DNA of 64,000 bases, taken from the NCBI GenBank assembly GCA_000469685.2, contig LS997562.1:34604215-34668214 (forward strand). Reading direction: 5' to 3'. The notes beneath the pieces were generated by a model, which saw only the letters and a list, made by a program, of their open reading frames with translations, did no database searches and was not told where the DNA came from. Every line of letters begins with the position of its first letter. Position 1 is the first letter of the stretch. This stretch comes from Haemonchus contortus (taxonomy: Eukaryota; Nematoda; Chromadorea; Rhabditida; Trichostrongylidae). Positions 47,701-58,744 of this stretch are shown here, one piece after another. A program made the translations under genes and the position numbers.

Positions 47701-50242
47701 GTCCGCCGGCCGGCCGGCGTGCCACGAGGCAGTGCTAGGGGGGAGGAGGGCGGCAGACGGGCGGTCAGCCCTTCGAAGGGCTGTAAACAAGGAGAGACAA
47801 GATCAAAAACTATTCGTACGAGCCCCTGATTGTTTGGTTTTTGATCTTGTTCTTCTTTGTTTTCAGCTTCGACCGACCGTCTGCCGCCCTCTTCCCCCTA
47901 GCACTGCTTAGTGGCACGCCGGCCGGCCGGCCGGCGGACTACGAAGGCAGCCAACCCTCTCACCAACCTCTCTCTATTAGGATGCATAATCCATAATAGC
48001 CCATACCCGGATACTATTATACGTTTACAATGAGGTCTCAAGGAAAAAATCATTGATCAGCTCTTCTTCGCTCACCGTGTTGCTTCTTTGCCTTAAATGG
48101 CAATACATGCCATCGTCTCCCTTATGAGCGTGGAGGAGTTTCAGATTCTTTTTCTCGGCCTCCTGGAAAGATTTCGTAGATTAACTACATAGTATTGAGT
48201 GGTAGTGAAAAGGCTATTATTCTTTCGAAACTAACCACATCCGATGGGTCAGTGACTGGATTGTTGCTTTTTCCAACATTGAAACTAAAATGAGCGGTTG
48301 GCTTTCCGTCTTTCGGAAACACACACTGCGTCACCGGCTCGTTACCCTTCAAATCGTTACTGTAGAATAGAATCAGTGTTTACGCGAATTGCACTGCAGA
48401 CTGGTTCAGAAGCTTGGTGAGCCCTACGCAACTTCTGATTGGTTGGTCTTCAGCTACGTCGCAACTCAACCAATCAGAAATGCAAGGGGCTCGTCAGCTA
48501 CGACTTTCCCAACTTACAGCGGGTCTAGGACATCTAGACCCACAAAAATTACATACAGGGCTAGTAAATAGCCTACCATCTCGTCGTCTTCCGAAAATCC
48601 TAGAGCAATGTAGTTGTCGTTTGGCTCATTATTTGTGCTAAAAAGTCAAAACGTTAAGAATGCATTCATGAAAAACATGAAGAGCTAAATTTCTTTCATC
48701 AAAACCCTTTTAGAGAGATGAACTTTGAAATGCTATAAATTCATAAACGGATTCATACTCTACATAAAAACGATTTATTTTTTTAAATGAAAAATTAATG
48801 CGCAGTATTTACAAAAAAGGTAAGCAAAGGCAGAAGTACTGAAATGCATCGGCAAATGGAGATTGCTATGTTAAAGAAAGCTAGCATTGAAAACTCACGA
48901 GGAAATCATCAAATCCACCCAGCCGTCTTCATCAGCACTGTAGGAAAGCATATGTTGACATTTGGATTTCTCCTGTAATTCAGAGTGAACTTCAGTGACC
49001 ATCAAACACTTTCCGAATAGATTTTCCTCATTTGGGTAGAATATTTTCTGTTTTTAGTATTTCTGTCCTTTGGTGTTGTTGCCCGCGCTCATGCGTTCAG
49101 CTTCAGCCCACTTGAACGAGCTGTTCCCAGGATGCCATTGGGAACAGCTCGCTCAGGTGGGCTGAGCTAAACACACTTTTGATGCAGAGTGCGATCTTCT
49201 GTGATAGCCGACCTACACCACTCTTGTCTCATCCAAATATGACATCTAATTCCACTACCCTTGTTGCCATCATACACGCTCGGAAATGAAATCGTCTCGA
49301 TACCCAACTCCTCACCCCCCCCCCCCTCCCCACTAGCCGCTCCCAGTCCCAATGATGAATTTTCTCAGTGCTTACCATTTACTGAGTGGATTTTCGATGC
49401 TACCAACCTTACCGCTATGCTCCCATGCTCACCGTTGCACACGAACTTCCCAATAGTTTCGAGCCGTGAATTACCTTTTCACATGACCCCTGATTCCTCT
49501 TGCTTGGGCCCCATCCTGAAACTTTCTGCCACTTTGTTTTCTGACTTTTGCGAGCCTCCCCTTTCCCTCTCCTCTCCCATGGCCAATACTGTCATCGCGC
49601 TTTTACGTTATTCTTTCAGCTTGAAGAATGCATTAAGTGGTATTGGCTAGATTGAATTAACCAACAGCGAAGGGAGTGAACAGGGCTGAAGGGTCGATCC
49701 AGACCTACTCCGACAATTTTGGTGGGCTCGCGCAAACTAGTTCTTCGTAAGCCTGCCCTACCTCCATCACAATGGATCGAATTAGTAACGCTTCCCTAAG
49801 ATAGCACGCTTTAAAAAAGCACGAAACGAGACAGGAGGCAGTACGCCCTACTTTGTAGCTCTCTGAACTCTCTGAGGCTGTATTGAATAGGCGAAAGGAA
49901 CGAACCTGCTGACATCCTGCCGGTGAAAAAATGCACTTCTTAGTTTTATCGCATTCAGTGGCATCGAAATGACCTTCCGCGAGCTGAAAACTTCAAATTA
50001 TATTCGGACAACATCTAAATTTTTGGGATCTTCCAAGCAATGTGAATTCTCGTTGCTCAGCGTCATACACAGTGATTTCCAACGAACGGAATCCAGCAAA
50101 CAAAGCCTATTCCAAGGTTGTCGTGAAGTCATTTCAATAGAAATGCCCCAATGTCATTACAGTAACCCTCTTAAATAAGTGATTTCTGTTTATTCAAACG
50201 CACCTGAACAACAAGGAACAAAATAAGGAGCCGCCGCTTCAT
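41791..50242 (-). CDS. DOMON/cytochrome b561 membrane reductase (FRRS1-like), 515 aa
   Basis: Predicted transmembrane electron carrier with an extracellular haem-binding DOMON domain and a di-haem b561 core. Exons on the minus strand: 50242-50204, 49983-49906, 48972-48899, 48637-48557, 48359-48236, 48162-48076, 47008-46930, 46048-45911, 44483-44373, 44279-44164, 43726-43580, 43511-43376, 42812-42694, 42068-41940, 41880-41791 (TGA). The sum is 1548 bp with every phase consistent. Signal peptide MKRRLLILFLVV. The Cys-rich start has CDKTKKC and GCQQEKSKC. The DOMON spans about 40-187, with YIALGFSEDDEM (candidate axial Met) and LYVFIAKGPAGDPR. A linker with a repeated EAAHPP motif and a Ser run covers about 215-255. 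The b561 core covers about 263-443, with His270, His309/311, His356 and His392. A final TM helix closes the protein (487-515). No Reeler domain. Substrate (Fe3+, Cu2+, ascorbate radical) is unknown. Confidence 0.93.
45576..45757. repeat. Snap-back of tRNA-derived repeat family 2 (hairpin)
   Basis: Arms 45620-45682 and 45695-45757 are 63 bp inverted copies with about three mismatches and a 12 nt loop. Each arm holds a B box (GGTTCGAGTCC) and the block GTTTTGCCCACAAATCGC. A lead piece TTTGACTTGATGTTTTGTTA is on the left only. It lies in the intron between reductase exons 46048-45911 and 44483-44373. Confidence 0.93.
47353..47640 (+). mobile_element. tRNA-derived SINE in a reductase intron
   Basis: Plus copy, opposite to the host gene. 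Head GGCGGATGTGGTGTAATAAC, B box region GGTTCGATGCC, body with GGGAGGACAAAAGCG. Confidence 0.87.
47688..47952. mobile_element. Foldback element rich in CCGGCCGG
   Basis: Arms 47688-47810 and 47837-47952 are imperfect inverted repeats around a 26 nt loop. Shared blocks are GGCTGC, TAGTCCGCCGGCCGGCCGGC, GTGCCAC, GCAGTGCTAGGGG, GGGCGGCAGACGG and ACAAGATCAAAAAC. It is non-coding and lies in a reductase intron. Confidence 0.88.
48416..48496. repeat. Intronic hairpin with ATTGG arms
   Basis: GAGCCCTACGCAACTTCTGA then TTGGTTG is inverted at CAACCAATCAGAAATGCAAG then GGGCTC. It sits in the reductase intron between exons 48637-48557 and 48359-48236. Confidence 0.75.
49099..49168. repeat. Intronic 30 bp stem-loop
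   Basis: The left arm (49099-49129, ending GAGCTGTTCCCA) pairs with the right arm (49139-49168, starting TGGGAACAGCTC) with a few mismatches and a 9 nt loop. It sits in the reductase intron 49905-48973. Confidence 0.85.
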
Positions 50243-50256
50243 CCTGAAAATCAAGG
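50243..50256 (-). promoter_or_regulatory. Probable spliced-leader trans-splice acceptor
   Basis: On the minus strand the sequence reads GATTTTCAG, then a single G, then the ATG at 50242-50240. A canonical acceptor one base before the start codon, with no upstream coding exon, is the usual mark of SL trans-splicing in nematodes. Confidence 0.6.
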
Positions 50257-50350
50257 GTTACTGTAAGGGGTTGATAACCGGGTCCAACGAGATAACGGTA
50301 TTACATGTGGTGAGCGAAATTAAAAAAAAAAAACAAAAAATGGAACTTGC

Positions 50351-50540
50351 TTTGACTTGATGTTTTGTTAACTGCTGTTTTGACGCCGCAGTGCGCGAAG
50401 CGAAAGTCTCACAAGGTTGGCGATTTGTGGACAAAACTTCAGTCTCGGACGGGACTCAAACCCGTACTTGTCCTTTCCGGGAACCCTCCTGCTCTTATCC
50501 CTCACACTACCGAGACCCCGCTTTCCTCCGCCTTCTCAAT
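50351..50540 (-). mobile_element. tRNA-derived repeat family 2, monomer
   Basis: On the minus strand a 75 nt tRNA-like head (50442-50516) opens with GTCTCGG and closes with CCGAGAC, a 7 bp acceptor-like stem. The T arm is ACGGG TTTGAGT CCCGT. The body follows with GTTTTGTCCACAAATCGCC and ends in CAGTTAACAAAACATCAAG. The monomer lies about 110 bp upstream of the reductase start site. Confidence 0.85.
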
Positions 50541-50646
50541 GGCTTATATGCCATAGTTATCAGTACTCACACGTACAATGTGTTGAGACGGTCGGCCAAT
50601 ATCAGCACAGAACCGTTAAGCTGTAAGCATTACATGTTAGTACTTG

Positions 50647-50818
50647 TTTTGACTTGATGTTTTGTTAACTGCCACAGTGCGCCGCAGTGCGAAGGCGAGG
50701 GAAAGCAGGGTATCGGTAGTGTTAGGGATAAGAGTACGGTCCCCGGAAAGGACAAGTACGGGTTCGAGTCCCGTCCGAGACTAGAGTTTTGCCCACAAAT
50801 CGCCAACCTTGTGAGACG
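50647..50818 (+). repeat. Snap-back of tRNA-derived repeat family 2, asymmetric
   Basis: It opens with the family tail in reverse (TTTGACTTGATGTTTTGTTA). It then switches to a plus-oriented head (GGTATCGGTAGTG, B box GGTTCGAGTCC) and body ending CCAACCTTGTGAGAC. This is the same head-to-head design as 45576-45757 with a shorter left arm, and inverse to the monomer at 50351. Confidence 0.82.
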
Positions 50819-51729
50819 AAAAATAGAGTTCAAAGGCTATAAAAGGTTGAACAAAAGTTCCAGAGTCATTTCTATTGTTCGAAGCTTTGGAAGCTCAATG
50901 AAGCCATGATGACTTTCAAGCCCCGAATGTCGCTCAAATGGAATTCTTCTCTTGACCGCTTTGGAGCCAAGTAGTCCAAGTTAACACGCCTATTGAATTG
51001 GGCCGGGTGAATTTTTGTTTCCGGTATCGTGACTGCTTCATCTTTGTTCTGCAAATTCTATGCTATTGCGCTGACCGCTATAGGTGGAACAGTGATGGAG
51101 CATCGACCACGGGGTGCCTGGTCACACCTACGCAAATGGGGTCCACCTGAACCAGTCCAGTTCGGTCGTTCATCGTACATCATTGGTTTTTAGTATTGTA
51201 TTAGGCCATAATAGCCTTACAAAAAAAGTTGCGAACCACGATAACCAGCCGCAAAAAAAAAAACAAAAATCGGATTAGGTAATATGCACTACCCATACTC
51301 GCTCTATCCATGTAGCTTGTACCTATGGCTAAATAATTTCATAAAATTCTGTTCCGGGATTTCACAGTCAAGTGATCTGGAAAGAGGCGAGAAACAATAA
51401 AGATATTAGTCGATCGGCCCGTCATTGTACAGATAAGGCGTATTCTGAACTTTAAGGCAAATTTGGACATCTAAATTCTGAAGTTTAGGCCTTAGTTCTC
51501 TCCAATTAGGAAGGTTGAAAATGCTGAGAATAATTCAAATGCACCAAAAAGTATCTCATATGAGGCAGAAAGAGGAATTTTACACCAGTAGAGCACAATT
51601 GAAAAATAGAGGAGAAAAAGGAGGTTCTGGGAAGTGAATAGAGAAAACGCAATGAAAAAATAGAAAAGAAATTACGCAAAAAACAAAAAGCGTAGCAGAA
51701 GAAAATCGCGACTCAGTCACTCGATGTCC

Positions 51730-51905
51730 TTGTTAACTGCTGATATTTCGCCGCACTGCGCGATCCGAAAGTCTCACGGTCACAACTCTTCTTCATCTCT
51801 TACATTACCTAGACCGAGAACAGGGTTACCGGAAAGCACAAGTACGGATTGAGTCCCGTCTGGGGCCGAAGTTCTGCCCACGATTCGCCAACCTTGAGAG
51901 ACTAC
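51730..51905. repeat. Degraded snap-back of tRNA-derived repeat family 2
   Basis: Left part TTGTTAACTGCTGATATTTC and GAAAGTCTCAC in reverse orientation. The right part is plus-oriented: GGAAAGCACAAGTACGG, GAGTCCCGTC and TTCTGCCCACGATTCGCCAA. Confidence 0.7.
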
Positions 51906-52394
51906 GACTTAAATCTAATGCTCAATGGACATTATATCGAGAAAGTTGGGTATCGAAAGCCTCAAAATTGGCGGTGCAGGCTTTGAAAAAGGATACTTTC
52001 AGGATTTATTGAAGAAAATACTACATTTCAGTGGTGCTGAATAGCAAAACTGCCCCAGAAGCGGTTCGGAATCTTGCTCTAGACACTTTCTTCACAACTC
52101 TCTTTCGTTGAGCAAAAAATGAACGTGTTCCTCTAAGTAGGGCTGATTTCTTTTGAGTATTTCCATGAACAATCAAAAAGTTTCACTCGATTCCTTAACG
52201 ACTGGTTCCCCAGAAACTGAAAGTTTACTAATTGTAAGACATTTTGTAGCATGGAAACCGGAAAAGCGTAGGCCCATCCCATTCAGGAACAAACCAGTCG
52301 CGAAGTAGTTTGGCCCTTATTTGTGGCTGGTTCCCTCTGAAGAACGTCAAGCATTTCTCTATGGTGCAATAGGGAAAGAGAAAGAGGTGTCAAA

Positions 52395-52412
52395 GGGGGG
52401 GGGGGGGGGGGG
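52395..52412 (+). repeat. G18 homopolymer
   Basis: Eighteen consecutive G. Comparable C runs occur at 35111-35120 (C10), 49315-49326 (C12) and 57328-57339 (C12). All are positions where assembly length is unreliable. Confidence 0.95.
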
Positions 52413-52849
52413 AAGGTTTGTGGGCGATTAGAAAAAAAAAGAAGACTGGAATAACTAGATGACTGAGACCTCTTCGAACATGGTGATTCCTATCTGCTGT
52501 TGAAAGCTCAGGATACCTCCTCGTCTTAAGGCGATACCTCGGACACTGCAGCGCTCGTCCCTAGATCTTTATGAAAACGAGATCAAGTAATTCATGATGA
52601 GTAATTATTTTATGGATTGCCAAATTGTTCACGTTCACGGCTAACCATTGACCCCTTTTTCAACCCAATTAGAGCATTTTAGCGGAACTATGGCAAAGCG
52701 ATGGATTTTGGAGGATTAAATATATCTCATACGGTCGATTTCGCAAAAATTGAGGGCCGTACTGTATGGGCAAAGGGACGATTACATCAATAGAATAGAG
52801 ATGCCAAAACAAATAAAGAAATGAAATAAGTTCAATGGTCCATTCCTAA

Positions 52850-52975
52850 GAAGAAGAGAAACCTAAGGAGAAGAGAAACGAGAAAAAGAGAAAGAGGAAG
52901 AGAAAGAGAAAGAGAAAGAGAAAAATAAAGAGGAAGAGAAACACTACCAGAAAGAAAAAGAAAAAGAAAAAATTC
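52850..52975 (+). repeat. GAGAAA-type purine microsatellite
   Basis: A nearly pure purine strand of imperfect GAGAAA, GGAAGA and GAAAAA repeats. No coding is inferred. Confidence 0.9.
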
Positions 52976-54374
52976 AATGAAGGGGTCTATTACAATTGGA
53001 TTTTTCCTATATGAACAAATTTTGCATTTTACCTTCTATACTAAGGATGTTAGGAAACGTACATTTTTGATGAAAATTCATCAAAATGAAAATTTTAAGG
53101 GCCTGCCGAATTTCTGAAGTTAAAGGATCGCATCAGTCGCAGTGGAATTCAACTTATTTTGTATCTATTCTCTGTTCTTTTGGCAAACACCCAAAATTTT
53201 AGAAAATCAAATAAAAAATTAGGCATGAAAAGAACAGGCTGCTCAAATTATCGTGATCTACAAATTCCGTTTAGGAGTTTTTAGGTCGAAAAATCTTGTA
53301 GTTTTATCTTTTTTTACGGTGTTACAATGGGTCCAGGGTCGTAACAAATAAAACTCGTTTTCCTTTCAGAACCAATCTGCCGTACAATGCCAACACCCAC
53401 TTGAAAAGCGAGAAAGGAAACCGAAAAGCGGCGGGTTTTCCAACAAACATTTTAGAGCGAAGAATTATGAGCTGTCAAATTGTAATGTTTCTGTTTTTTT
53501 AGTTGTCAGAATGATAAATTATGATCTCCAGAGTAGGGAATCCTATCTAAATTTGCTTCCAAAGATCGGATTCTTGCAGCATTTCCGTAGTTGTTGTGAT
53601 GATTTCTGAACACGCTTCCAACTGTTCCAACTGGCAAGGCTTAGGCAGATAATTTGGAAAAAATTAGTGAAAATCAAGCAGAGCATTCATCACGTTTCTG
53701 AAGAAAGTTATAGAAAAGCCGAAGTTAGAGCTTTCTTACGGTGCCTCCGTTAGTAGTGGATAAGCTGAATGAAGTTCTCGAAACCAGTTAGAATACGGTG
53801 GGCCAGGATCTCCGCAATTCTTCAAAGTGCTTAATTCGGCTGCAGCCGCTAAATCTGGTCGAAGCGCGGAGGATCATCCCTCTTAGAAGTATACAAAGAA
53901 ACGATTCCTCCGATTGAAAGAATCGCCACTGGTACCGGATCACTTCAGAGCGGAGAAAAGTAGAAACGTGCCGATTGGGTGTGGTTACTAATCAGGGTAA
54001 TTGTTGGCCATTTGCCAAAAAAAGACTATCACCCGACATCGTACAACACAACACGAAGAGCAATGCGCTGAATCGGACTAAACGAGTTTGTACCACCACA
54101 GCAGTGTGACCTTAACTACAATTCGAACAAAGATCAACAAAAGGGGTTCCTTGTGCAACAATAGGGGTGCCTAATGGGTAAAGGGGAGGGTTCGAAAAAA
54201 GGAATCGGTTGTAAGCAATAACTTGCAACTGAAAGACATTCCAAGGTCAGCAAACTGTGATCGACACCATCGATCGTTCGATAATTGACGAAACCGAATT
54301 GTGAAACCATCAGTTCCGATCAATTAGTGGCGCTGCGACCTCAATTATCTCGGAATGCGTTGATTTAAATTTTA

Positions 54375-54883
54375 GAGGCACAGTTCACGATAAAAATGGT
54401 TTCTGAGATTCCCCCACAGGATGACTTGAGGCTCCCGCGTATACCATAGCTGGCACTATTAGGTCGCAAAATGGCTTAGCTAGGGAATTATAAAGGCTCA
54501 AAGATTGGCCCGTGTGCATCCTCGGACGAGTTCCATCGGCATCGTAGAGGCTGCACCGATCACAAGGGAACCCATGTAGGAAGTTCAAACAACTTGTCAT
54601 GACCCATAGCGACAGTGAAAAAGAGTTTTGTACACTTCTAGCTTGATGTAGCCAGTTCTTTGTGCAATTACAGTAACTGAAATCTCGTGCGAATACCCCT
54701 TCCATGTTATTTCCGTCATGGCAATCTCGTCCAACCTCTATTTTCCCTACTTTTGAGGAGCCATATTTTTCTCGAAATCGGCGAATTCTCTCGCTTTCTT
54801 CACTACCGATGAACTATTCCCAATTCGAACTTCCGCTTTTCGAATAGAAACGGTTACGCCAGAGTTAACGTGAACTGTGCCTT
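54375..54883 (+). mobile_element. MITE with terminal inverted repeats, member 3
   Basis: 509 bp, starting GAGGCACAGTTCACGATAAA and ending ACGTGAACTGTGCCTT. TA flanks on the left. The subterminal TGGTTTCTGAGAT is shared with the other two members. Short frames inside are not genes. Confidence 0.82.
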
Positions 54884-55261
54884 CAAGCAGTAACGTATAG
54901 AAAATTTTTGTTCTGTCATAAATATGGTGAGCCTGTGCCTGTGCCCTTGTTTTTGAATCAGTCCAATATGGTTGTGATGTTGCCTTGCCTTACATTCAAA
55001 CATTCATCGTTCCTTACGAAGGCCGTCTTGTGGCCTTCCGCCCATTGTGGCGTCAGTAAAGACGAATTGATGAGAAGTGAAAAAAGTAAACAAGAGGCTG
55101 TCAAATGTAAGAAAAAGGCCGAGTTTTAAGACTATCGCAACACATTCAGTTCAACAACATCGTGGACAAAGGAAGGAAAAAGGAAAATGAATTAAGAGTA
55201 CTTCCGCCGACATTTTCCCAAATTATGAAGAATCGTCAAAGGGACACTTGTATTCACTACT

Positions 55262-55533
55262 ACAGGAGGGAGAAAATGGTGTAGTGGCACGTGGCGCACT
55301 CTCACGATCTGAGGTCTGAGTCCGGTTCTATATCTGTCCAGGCAAATCAAACGCTGCATTTGTCTGAGGTCGGTCAGTCGGTAAAAGCAACGACATGCGC
55401 ATCGGCTGGCCACCACACGTCATTGTAAAAGCCACCTAAGCTTTCAAAACACCCTCATGGTCATGAATGGAGGTCGAATAGAAGTTTCCCGACTACGGGC
55501 TTGACAAAACATTAACTCTTACCCTTTACTATG
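55262..55533 (+). mobile_element. tRNA-derived SINE, diverged
   Basis: Head AATGGTGTAGTGGCACGTGG, decayed B box, body with GGCTGGCCACCACACGTC, tail CTTACCCTTTACT. Confidence 0.82.
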
Positions 55534-57200
55534 GACAGTTCAAGGCGGAACAGGGAGTCACTCCCTCGATTATGAGTTAAATAATAGAGTTTACGTAAGC
55601 TGAGGCAAGGATTCCAGCCATTTCTGCGATTAAACGATTGAGATTGGCTTTGAATATGTGGCACACACCAGAAGGACCATTCAAAGACTCCCTCATCCTC
55701 ACACAAAGAAACGGTTAATTGGTATGTGACGCTAGAGATGGGAAAATTGCTTCTTAATGCCATGCTTCAGGCTATTCCTCTTATTTCGGCCAGGCTTCCT
55801 TCCTTTTGACTGGTGGAACCGGACAATTCTAGTGACAACATTTTTGTACACCTTGCCATCGATGGTCGGCACAATCGGCGATTCACAAACATTTAATCAA
55901 AAGGGGACAATTCCTGGCAGTCTTGATTCAAAACAATCAGGCACTGCCTGCTTGGAATCGAGATTGCTTAGTCAAGGTGTTCATAAGCGCCTGAAAGACC
56001 TCTCTTTTCGACATGGAGAAACCCTGATTACAAAGTAACCCACTGGAAGGAGTCGCAGTGTCTGCCCACCGACATAATAGAAAAACAAAAAGGCAAAAAA
56101 ATTCTTCATTCGTGAGATGGTTACATATTTTGCCTTTCGCCATTTCCCACCTACTAGGTAGAGCACGTGGAATGAGGAACTTGCAGGGCATGACGAGACA
56201 GCCCTTTGGCCATGTGACATGAAGTCGATAAAATTGTAGTAATTTATTGCAAACAAAATCAACCAGTTCTGTCCATGCACGCCAATGTTGCCACCTTGAT
56301 GTAATTACGGTGGGTTGTGGTTTTCACCTTAAGGGCGGCAGTTCAGCGTTTTGGTCAAATACACTGGCATAAGTAAGCTCAAGTGAAGAGTGGAGGTCAA
56401 GGTGAAATGAAGGATCTACAGGAACCCCATGTAAACTAATTGAACTCATCGCGGAGGGCTTTTTCCTTGAAGGGCAAAGTAGTTAAAACGGATCCAAATA
56501 GTAAATATTATATATTGCTGGTCGTTGTGAGGTCATTCGGGTATAATAGACTTTCGACTTTAGTTGCGGAGATTTTGTAATTACAGATGATCTGGTGGCG
56601 AACGTTTATGAATGATGAATCCAAAGGTAGGAGGGAAAGACGGATGACTAGTTTTTGAAAGCTGCATCCCTCTTTTCGTGATTCTTCGTCGATTACGGAT
56701 TAGAAGTTTCACGCTTTGTATTTCTGGCACAATAAACGGAATCTTTGAAACGCTCCCATTTCAGAGACGCCCAATGAATAGGTATTGGACTGAACTGGTT
56801 GCAATCAACAGAGCGGAACGGAGCGACTAAGCCTCCGAAAGGTTGTCACTTTCAAGGCCTCCGCATAGGCAACGAAATCGAAAATATAGTCATCGAATAA
56901 ACTGTGCCGCTCAGAATTGACAGCAACACCCACTGAGGACGAGTTCTGCTTGAAATAAATGCGGGCATGACAAATCTAGAACAGCTTCTTTCATAAGGAG
57001 TCATAAAAGTTGTACCTCAGTAAAGGATATGGGGAAGAATCGAGTATAATAAAGGGCAGAAGGCCACCTTGTTACCAGTAATCTGAAAATTTCTGAAAGA
57101 AGTCTGTTTCCATTATGGTCAAAGATGAAGTGTGTCGAAATCGGCTACAGTTAGCGTGCAAAAATTATTAAAACAATTATTTGTCTTTCAGAATTCTGGT

Positions 57201-57225
57201 GATCCGCTTTGCTACAAAGCGGATC
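57201..57225. repeat. Perfect 11 bp hairpin
   Basis: GATCCGCTTTG, loop CTA, CAAAGCGGATC. It is isolated in intergenic sequence and not followed by a T run. Confidence 0.7.
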
Positions 57226-58151
57226 TACTCTAATCATAGTACTGCATTGTAAGTTTTTAAGGTAACAGTCAACTGTTCATCATTGCCAAAGTACGTAAAC
57301 TCCACGCGAGGAACTCGAAGCTCTCCACCCCCCCCCCCCTTCCCTTACGTGAAAGGCAGGAAGGCAGGTGATAGGAATGGTCAAGGAAGAAAATGAACTG
57401 TAGTGTAGACAGGTACGGTACTCTCCTGAGTTACCGTAGCTATTTTTTAGGCAAAGTTCCAAATTCATAGTCATGTGAAGAACAGCCAATGATTAGAGCC
57501 GTTAAGAGCATCCTCTACACTTTATGGGTCAGTCAATAACCCATACAGAATTGACCGATTGCCGCCCTTACTGGACTAGTTGTGGAGGGCCTACATACCT
57601 AAAACTGCAGAACTTTTACGGGTGGCTGCAATCGTTCTCTACTCACCTACCAGCAGAGTCATCAAACGAAGTCTCTTATACCAAAAAGGCTCTGCAGAAA
57701 TGACAGGCCTATTAACTTGACACGCAAATTGCTCTAGAATGTTCTCGAAAAATGGGGGTCCTTTAGCTAGGACAATGAAAATGCAAATGGTAGGGTCCAT
57801 TGTATACACACTTTCATTTTTCATGTGTCTGCACACCAGCTGTGAATTGGCATCGAAGTCCTCATAAAAGTGATGGAAGTCATGGGATCCGCTCAGTAAA
57901 AGATCCTCAAAATAAATCATTTAGATAAACGGTCGCAGCAAATGTAGAAAGACAGTTTTGGAGATTGAAAAGTGGCTAGGAGTTACCAGTTGGGGAGGGA
58001 GAGAGGCGAAGGTTACGCATGAAAGTTGTGCTTGAGATCCTTATTGTTAGATGGGTGTTCCATTGCAAAAAGCCGGAGTTTTTAATAAAGAATTACGAAT
58101 TCAAGAAGGAGAAGGAGAGAAGGAGAAGAATTCAAGAAAGAAAGAGAAACA

Positions 58152-58450
58152 TCGGGCGGAAGCGATGAAATGGCAAGTGGCGCACTATCACACATGCGAG
58201 GTCACGGGTTCGAGTCCCGGATTCATACCTGCCTAGGCCAACCAAGCGTTTCATTTCTTCGAAGTTTGTTTAATCTTCATCATACTCGTCTGGGAGGATA
58301 AAAGCACGGACTTGTACATCGGTTAGCCACCGCAAGTCGTTGTATAGCTGATATACGAATTCAATATCCAGCTATTTAGTATTCTGACCGGAAGTCCAAA
58401 AAGTCCAAGTGCATTCCTCAGACGGGAATGATGAAGGCTCTGAGGCAAAA
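58152..58450 (+). mobile_element. tRNA-derived SINE
   Basis: Head with GAAATGGCAAGTGGCGCACT and an intact B box GGTTCGAGTCC at 58207-58217. The body is preserved, with GGGAGGATAAAAGCACGGAC. Confidence 0.88.
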
Positions 58451-58634
58451 AAAGAAAGAGAAACATCTCAATCGAGGGACTTTTTAAACCTCAGCCTAGT
58501 TGAAGCATAGGCTGTAGGTAACTAGCATGGTCGTGAACTACATTAGGTAGCCCACCTTAGGTATAGGGAAGAAGACGTAACCATCTTCCATGCTGCCCAT
58601 CTAGCCCGTCACTGGTGGGCTTCGGATGACACCA

Positions 58635-58744
58635 AAGTTGAAGCAGCTAGCAACTGTTCTCCGCACAGGAATCTCTCACCCCGTAGGCACCCAAGTTGAA
58701 GCAGCTAGCAACTGTTCTCCGCACAGGAATCTCTCACCCCGTAG
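58635..58744 (+). repeat. 58 bp direct repeat, two copies
   Basis: AAGTTGAAGCAGCTAGCAAC begins at 58635 and again at 58693. The shared 52 bp is identical, indicating a recent tandem duplication. No coding recognised. Confidence 0.92.

Noticed and set aside
48570..48576. GT donor directly after the Met of GFSEDDEM in the reductase
   Set aside because: It would end in phase 0, whereas the next exon needs phase 2; the GTATGT donor after 48557 gives the right phase and a better site.
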